Of a stretch of DNA of 64,000 nucleotides, positions 59,700 to 64,000 are shown piece by piece. Numbering within the stretch: position 1 is the stretch's first letter; each line of letters opens with the position of its first letter. The translations under genes and the position numbers were made by a program. Source of the DNA: DATLFI01 sp035524895. GTDB taxonomy: Bacteria > Acidobacteriota > Thermoanaerobaculia > Multivoradales > Multivoraceae. Where the stretch lies: NCBI GenBank assembly GCA_035524895.1, contig DATLFI010000265.1, positions 6,222 through 70,221 on the forward strand, written 5' to 3'. The notes below the pieces were generated by a model. That model ran no database searches and was not told where the DNA came from. It was given only the letters and a program-made list of their open reading frames with translations.

Positions 59700-60560
59700 G
59701 CCGTGCAGTCGGATGAGCGCTTCCTGCGCCACGGTGGCGACTCGCGCACCGTCGCCGCGGTAGATGCCGGCGAGCACCAGCCCGCGCCCGTCGTGTGCAC
59801 CAGGGCTCCTGGTGTCGAAGAGCAGCCATTCGTTGACGTCGACGTCGCGGTGGAGCCACACCGCGTGGTCGAGGCTCGCCGTGAGGGAGCGCCCCCAGCG
59901 CACGCCATGGGGCAGCGCTGCGGTCGAGAGCAGGGCGCGGTCGCTGGCGTACACGAACAGTGCGGCGTGCAGCCGGTCGCCCCCCTCGACCCGGCCACGC
60001 GCGCGCATCCAGTATCGCTGCATCGGCTCGGACGGCTCGCGATTGCTGGACCGTCGCGTGAAGCGCAGCTCGACCGCATTGATGGGATGGTGGATCCACT
60101 CTGCTCCGAGCTTCGCGAGCCGCCTGAGCTCGCTGTCCTCGCACTCCTCGGGCGGCGGTGCGTCGGGCCTCGCGTCCTGGTGCTCGATCCCCGGCGCAGG
60201 GACCGTGAAGCTGGCCTCCATGCTGAAGATCGGCTCGCCCGCCTGGTGCGCGACGACGCGCCGCGTGGTGAACGTGCGGCCGTCGCGGATGCGGTCGACG
60301 AGGAATCGGATCGGGCTGTGGTGGCGGCCCGGCCGAAGGAAGTAGGAGTGGAGCGAGTGCAGCCGCCGGGCCGGCTCGACCGTGCGGAACGCCGCGATCA
60401 CGCTCTGCGCCGCGACCATGCCGCCGAAGAGGCGCCCCTCGCCGGGACCAGGGTCGCCGAGGAAGAGGTCGTCGTCCAAGGTCTCCAGCTCGAGGCAGCG
60501 CAACACCTGGGAGAGCGCGCGCGACTCGTCTGCGCTCCCCTCGGGGCGCTCTGCCCTCAC
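59697..60560 (-). CDS. tesB: Acyl-CoA thioesterase II
   Basis: A 287-residue double hot-dog thioesterase that hydrolyses medium- and long-chain acyl-CoA. RLFGGMVAAQSVIAAFRTV near residue 38, LHSLHSYFLRPGRHHSPI, and DGRTFTTRRVVAHQAGEPIFSM near 90 are typical of TesB; SLDHAVWLHR near 235 with the catalytic Asp, and GRGLVLAGIYRGDG near the end complete it. It starts at a GTG that overlaps the stop of the beta-lactamase-like gene (GTGA). GGAAAGAAG precedes it. Cytoplasmic. Confidence 0.95.
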   Translation of the reverse strand: MRAERPEGSADESRALSQVLRCLELETLDDDLFLGDPGPGEGRLFGGMVAAQSVIAAFRTVEPARRLHSLHSYFLRPGRHHSPIRFLVDRIRDGRTFTTRRVVAHQAGEPIFSMEASFTVPAPGIEHQDARPDAPPPEECEDSELRRLAKLGAEWIHHPINAVELRFTRRSSNREPSEPMQRYWMRARGRVEGGDRLHAALFVYASDRALLSTAALPHGVRWGRSLTASLDHAVWLHRDVDVNEWLLFDTRSPGAHDGRGLVLAGIYRGDGARVATVAQEALIRLHG

Positions 60561-62035
60561 GGAGCTTCTTTCCTGACCGCGCGAACCTGCGCTCCGCCCT
60601 GGTACAAGGTGAAAGCAGGCGCGGGGGCCCCAGGCTCGAACGCCAGCCTCACTTCGTTGTCGAAGTCCGCGCGGAACTCGCCGTTGCCCTGGCTGAGGAG
60701 GCGGCTCTCGCCCTGGCCGGTGGCTTGCGTGAACATGCGTTCGCCTTCGCCCCACACCCGCATGTCGAGCGGCGTGCCTTCGAGGTGATAGGTGCCCGCG
60801 AGGCGCGCGATCTCGGCGGCGCTGACCTCCAGGTCCTCGACCTTGGTCTCGACGCCCAGCACGGCGCGAGCGATCGCCTCGGCGACCTTGCCCGAGCCGA
60901 TCGCCTCGCTGTTCGAGAGCACCGCCACGGAGAGCTCGCCGTCAGGGTAGTAGGCGAGCATCGAGTTGAATCCGTTGATGCCACCGCCGTGCCCCACCCT
61001 GCGATGCTCGCCGAGCGCGGAGACCGCGAGCCCGAAGCCGTAGCCCGTTGCCTTGCCGTCGGCGAGCACGTGCGGTGTCGTCATCTGCCTGTAGCTCTCG
61101 GCGCTCACGACCTTGCCGGCGACCAGCGCGCGCTGCCAGCGCACGAGCTCGCTTGCGGTCGAGACCAGCGCACCCGCGGCGCCTGGCTGGCTCATGCCGA
61201 TCGCCTCGTCGTTCTGGAGCTCGCCGTCGACCAGCCGGTAGCCTTCGGCGCGGCCCTCGATGATCTGGTGGTTGCTGCCGTAGCGGGTGCGCGGCAGGTA
61301 CAGGCCCAGTAGCAAGTCCTCGCGCAGATACTGGTCGTACGGCTTGCCGGAGACTTTCTCTATCAGGACGCCGAGCAGGTAGTAGCCCGTGTTGTTGTAG
61401 AGAAACCGCTCTTCCGGCGCGAAGTCGAACGGCTCGTCGCGCACCAGGTCCAGCAGCTCGTCGTGGGTCAGCTCGAGCGGCACGGTGCGCCGCCATTTCG
61501 GGCCGAGCCCGGTGTAACTCTTGATGCCCGAGGTATGCGTGAGCAGGTGACGCACCGTGACCGTGTGCTCGGCGGTGGGGAAGTCCGGGTAGTACTTCGC
61601 GAAAGGCGCGTCGAGCTCGATGCGCCCCTCCTCGACCAGCTTCATCACCGCGGCGGCGGTGAACTGCTTGGTCACGGAGCCGATGCGGAACACGCTCTCC
61701 ACGCTCACCGGGACCCGCAGCTCCACCTCCGCGAGCCCGTAACCTTTCTCGACCACCAGGTCGTCGCCGAGGGCGACCGCCACCTGCATGCCGGCAGCTC
61801 CGGGTCGTGCCATCGCCTCGGCAAGGATGGCGTCGACTGCGGCGGGGATCTCGGATGGAGCCAGCTTCGTAGCCGCGGACGCCGGTGTCGCGAGGGCCAC
61901 GAGCGCGACGATTCCCGCGGCGAGTCGTGGCACGCAGGTCGAGAGCCATGGACTCTTGGCGTGCGGTACTCGGCGAGAGTTGGTCGCCAACGTTCGTGCG
62001 CTGAGCAGGTCGGCACTTCTCTGGCTCGTTGCCAC
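60557..62035 (-). CDS. Exported serine beta-lactamase-like hydrolase
   Basis: A 492-residue class C/esterase-type serine hydrolase. After a signal peptide (about 38-54) the catalytic Ser-x-x-Lys is SVTK (120-123), the YNN motif comes in YNNTGYYLLG, and HGG in GHGGGINGF matches the third motif. Such proteins act as D,D-peptidases, esterases or aminopeptidases more often than as beta-lactamases. A C-terminal domain (about 385-492) follows. I start at the GTG at 62035, which has GAGGAGAG at good spacing; an ATG at 62071 is also possible. It leads the operon with tesB. Confidence 0.86.
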   Translation of the reverse strand: MATSQRSADLLSARTLATNSRRVPHAKSPWLSTCVPRLAAGIVALVALATPASAATKLAPSEIPAAVDAILAEAMARPGAAGMQVAVALGDDLVVEKGYGLAEVELRVPVSVESVFRIGSVTKQFTAAAVMKLVEEGRIELDAPFAKYYPDFPTAEHTVTVRHLLTHTSGIKSYTGLGPKWRRTVPLELTHDELLDLVRDEPFDFAPEERFLYNNTGYYLLGVLIEKVSGKPYDQYLREDLLLGLYLPRTRYGSNHQIIEGRAEGYRLVDGELQNDEAIGMSQPGAAGALVSTASELVRWQRALVAGKVVSAESYRQMTTPHVLADGKATGYGFGLAVSALGEHRRVGHGGGINGFNSMLAYYPDGELSVAVLSNSEAIGSGKVAEAIARAVLGVETKVEDLEVSAAEIARLAGTYHLEGTPLDMRVWGEGERMFTQATGQGESRLLSQGNGEFRADFDNEVRLAFEPGAPAPAFTLYQGGAQVRAVRKEAP

Positions 62036-62322
62036 AGCTCTACTCTCCTCTGTGCATTCTCTTCTGCGCATTCTTCCCTGTGCTCTTTTCTGCTCTCGGG
62101 ACGATACGACACGACCGCGTATGCTCCCCGTGGTCCGGCGATCCCAAGCTTCGGTGGGCGCGCAGCCGGCGTTGCACATCGTCCCCTTCCAGCCGGGTCG
62201 CTGGCCGCTCGATGAGTCCTTGCACCCGCGCAGCCGGGCTCGCCGACCAGATCCGACGCTTCTTCTTCCGCCGCGGCTGACCGGCACCACGCGTTGGCCC
62301 GAGGAGACGCAGGGAGACCACG
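62036..62322. other. Divergent promoter region with a purine/pyrimidine-biased tract
   Basis: The 287 bp between the divergent beta-lactamase-like and acyl-CoA dehydrogenase genes. Positions 62038-62098 are almost all pyrimidine on the plus strand, so the minus-strand mRNA leader is purine-rich with several AGGA-like sites and two internal ATGs. Promoters for both genes are expected here; I cannot place them. Confidence 0.5.
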
Positions 62323-63561
62323 ATGGACTTCGACATCCCGCAGGACGTTCGCGACTACCTCGCCGTTCTGGATGCCTTCATCGAGCGTGAGATCAAGCCG
62401 CTCGAAGAGGAGCACATCCAGTACTTCGATCACCGGCGCGAATGGGCGCGCACCGACTGGGAGCGTGACGGCCGGCCGCGCGAGGACTGGGAGGAGCTGC
62501 TGCGCGAGATGCGCCGTCGTGCCGACGCCGCCGGGCACCTGCGCTATGCGCTGCCGCGTCACCTCGGCGGTCAGGGCGGGACGAACCTCGCGATGGCGGT
62601 GATCCGAGAGCATCTCGCGGCCAAGGGCCTGGGGCTGCACAACGACCTGCAGAACGAGTCGTCGATCGTCGGCAACTTCCCGATCGCGCTCATGCTCGAC
62701 CAGTTCGCGACCCCCGAACAGAAGGAGCGGTTCCTGCAGCCGATGCTGCGCGGGGAGGTGCGCATGGGCTTCGGGCTCACCGAGCCCAACCACGGCTCCG
62801 ACGCCACCTGGCTCGAGAGCACGGCGGAGCGCGAGGGCGGCGGCTGGCGGATCGACGGCAAGAAGCGTTTCAACTCGGGTCTCCACGCGGCGACCCACGA
62901 CCTGGTCTTCGTGCGCACCTCGGGGGAGCCGGGGCAGGCCCGCGGCATCTCGGCGTTCATGGTGCCGGTCGACACGCCGGGTTTCAGCGTGGACTTCCTC
63001 TGGTGGACCTTCAACATGCCCACCGACCACGCCGAGGTGACGCTCGACGGGGTGCGCGTGGGCGACGACACGCTGCTGCACGAGGAGGGGCGCGGCCTCG
63101 AGCTGGCGCAGCACTTCGTGCACGAGAACCGCATTCGCCAGGCCGCCTCGAGCGTAGGCGTCGCGCGCTATTGCATCCGCGAGGCGGCGCGCTACGCCAA
63201 CGAGCGGGTGACCTGGGGTAGGAAGCTGTCGGTCAACCAGGCGATCCAGTTCCCGCTCGCCGAGCTGCACACCGAGTGCGAGATGGTGCGCAACCTGGTC
63301 TTCAAGACGGCCTGGGAGCTGGACCGAAAGGACCACATGCTGGTCACGGACCGCGTGGCGATGGCGAACTACCGCGCCAACCGCCTAGCCTGCGACGCTG
63401 CCGACCGCGCGATGCAGGTCCACGGCGGCATTGGCTACACGCGGCACAAGCCGTTCGAGCACATCTACCGCCACCATCGGCGCTACCGCATCACCGAAGG
63501 CTCCGAGGAGATCCAGATCCGCAAGGTTGCGGCTGGTCTGTTCGGGTTCGGGGGCTCCTAG
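62323..63561 (+). CDS. Acyl-CoA dehydrogenase
   Basis: A 412-residue FAD-dependent acyl-CoA dehydrogenase that introduces the alpha-beta double bond in fatty acid or amino acid breakdown. GFGLTEPNHGSDATWLES near 152 is the FAD-binding signature. Near the C-terminus AMQVHGGIGYTRHKPFEHIYRHHRRYRITEG is also typical, with RITEGSEEIQI as the final FAD/active-site element. GGGAGACC precedes the ATG. It is transcribed away from the serine hydrolase gene and its TAG is in the left half of repeat F. tesB upstream suggests fatty acid metabolism in this region. Confidence 0.94.
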   Translation: MDFDIPQDVRDYLAVLDAFIEREIKPLEEEHIQYFDHRREWARTDWERDGRPREDWEELLREMRRRADAAGHLRYALPRHLGGQGGTNLAMAVIREHLAAKGLGLHNDLQNESSIVGNFPIALMLDQFATPEQKERFLQPMLRGEVRMGFGLTEPNHGSDATWLESTAEREGGGWRIDGKKRFNSGLHAATHDLVFVRTSGEPGQARGISAFMVPVDTPGFSVDFLWWTFNMPTDHAEVTLDGVRVGDDTLLHEEGRGLELAQHFVHENRIRQAASSVGVARYCIREAARYANERVTWGRKLSVNQAIQFPLAELHTECEMVRNLVFKTAWELDRKDHMLVTDRVAMANYRANRLACDAADRAMQVHGGIGYTRHKPFEHIYRHHRRYRITEGSEEIQIRKVAAGLFGFGGS

Positions 63562-63578
63562 CAGGCGCGACTGCTAGG
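63557..63578. repeat. Dispersed palindromic element, copy F (tips only)
   Basis: CCTAGCAG (63557-63564) and CTGCTAGG (63571-63578) are the reverse complement of each other with GCGCGA between. The left CTAG gives the acyl-CoA dehydrogenase stop and, on the other strand, the right CTAG gives the stop of the convergent gene. A hairpin would serve both transcripts. Confidence 0.8.
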
Positions 63579-64000
63579 GGAGGGTTCCCGAGCCAACCCG
63601 CCTTCCCGCCTCGATTCCATTGGCCGCCGCTCGCCCGAAGCCGGGACCGGTGAGCATGGTGCCAGCGAGGAAGAGTCCGGGAATCGAGGCGACTTCCTGT
63701 TCGACCAGCTCGACGCGGCGTGCATGGCCCAGGCCGTACTGCGGGATGGCGCTGCGGTGGCGGAAGACGCGGGTCAGCAGCGGCTCGTCCTCGAGACCCA
63801 GGATCCGCCGTTGCTCCAGGACCGCGAGCGCTACGAGCGCCGCGTCGTCGAGGTCGAGCACCTGCGGGTCGAGCGCGCCGCCGTAGAAGGCTCGCACCAG
63901 GGCGGCGCCTTCCGGTGCCCTGTCCGGAAACACATGGTGTTCCCAGAGCGCGCCGAGCAGCCGCAGGCTGGCGCCGTTCGCTGATGCGTCCGGTGCCGCG
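63574..64000 (-). CDS. hemY: Protoporphyrinogen oxidase, C-terminal part (gene continues beyond window)
   Basis: The visible 142 residues are the C-terminal part of a HemY-type protoporphyrinogen oxidase, the FAD enzyme of heme synthesis. LLGALWEHHVFPDRAP, then RAFYGGAL, and the final AIPQYGLGHARRVELVE ... IPGLFLAGTMLTGPGF are typical; the closing segment binds FAD. Other members of the amine oxidase family, such as phytoene desaturases, share part of this pattern. The gene is open at the right edge, so the N-terminal FAD domain lies outside. Its TAG is in repeat F, facing the acyl-CoA dehydrogenase. Confidence 0.85.
   Translation of the reverse strand, partial: AAPDASANGASLRLLGALWEHHVFPDRAPEGAALVRAFYGGALDPQVLDLDDAALVALAVLEQRRILGLEDEPLLTRVFRHRSAIPQYGLGHARRVELVEQEVASIPGLFLAGTMLTGPGFGRAAANGIEAGRRVGSGTLP

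Noticed and set aside
60557..62035. Antibiotic resistance beta-lactamase
   Set aside because: The SxxK, YNN and HGG motifs fit the broad serine hydrolase family; its size, C-terminal domain and pairing with tesB do not support a resistance role.
1..64000. CRISPR arrays, tRNA and rRNA genes
   Set aside because: No regular direct repeats with spacers and no cloverleaf with T-loop GTTCGA-type signature were found by eye; a covariance scan would be the firm test.

Overview
The window is 64 kb of very GC-rich bacterial chromosome (roughly 70% G+C), densely packed with about 56 protein genes and no rRNA, tRNA or CRISPR array that I can see. Several gene families point to Acidobacteriota: a PadR-type repressor directly upstream of an ADOP-type duplicated permease (31058-34156), a von Willebrand A protein of the kind common in acidobacteria (26092-27300) plus a broken piece of a second one (29275-29532), and many exported PQQ-propeller, amidohydrolase and esterase genes. 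A Thermoanaerobaculia-like lineage is my guess, not something the sequence proves.

Layout. 1-5 kb: an edge-truncated membrane protein, an exported M20 amidohydrolase and a quinohemoprotein alcohol dehydrogenase. 5-9 kb: an exported protein of unknown function, an ankyrin-repeat protein and an esterase, interrupted by two copies of a dispersed palindromic repeat. 9-14 kb: DNA alkylation repair (Ada-AlkA fusion plus Ogt) and proline biosynthesis (proB-proA). 14-20 kb: a propeller protein with a cytochrome/copper-monooxygenase partner, an OsmC protein, a DUF1207 protein and a Gfo/Idh/MocA oxidoreductase. 20-26 kb: a possible structured RNA with a clear terminator, a BON-LysM protein (Kbp-like), rpsD with a cupredoxin-like gene, threonine aldolase, an LLM-family oxidoreductase, AroH chorismate mutase and an OmpA-like lipoprotein. 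26-34 kb: VWA protein, AhpD-like protein, wecB, a VWA gene remnant, an exported protein, GNAT acetyltransferase, PadR and the ADOP permease. 34-42 kb: a TAP-like hydrolase, an operon of CDF metal transporter, PQQ dehydrogenase and AsmA-like protein, an intradiol-dioxygenase-like gene carrying a fresh internal duplication, and a carbonic anhydrase. 42-49 kb: a tetR-esterase-depolymerase operon, a membrane metalloprotease-like protein and an amidohydrolase. 49-55 kb: a nucleotidyltransferase, a GH109-like glycosidase coupled to a sodium/solute symporter, an NTF2-like protein and three uncharacterised genes. 55-64 kb: PIN-PhoH, an alkaline-phosphatase-superfamily enzyme, an exported unknown, tesB, a serine beta-lactamase-like hydrolase, an acyl-CoA dehydrogenase and the 3' part of a protoporphyrinogen oxidase gene.

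The recurring themes are periplasmic redox chemistry (three PQQ-propeller proteins, heme c and copper sites), exported hydrolases, and repair or housekeeping genes. The most unusual non-coding signal is a family of palindromes that begin and end in CTAG. Copies range from 22 to 280 bp, and in six genes the CTAG supplies the TAG stop codon. Other points of note are the structured, terminator-tipped segment at 19.98-20.17 kb, the nearly perfect 135-bp in-frame duplication at 41.28-41.55 kb, and an uncharacterised gene at 53.64 kb with a faint resemblance to primase-polymerase active-site motifs.
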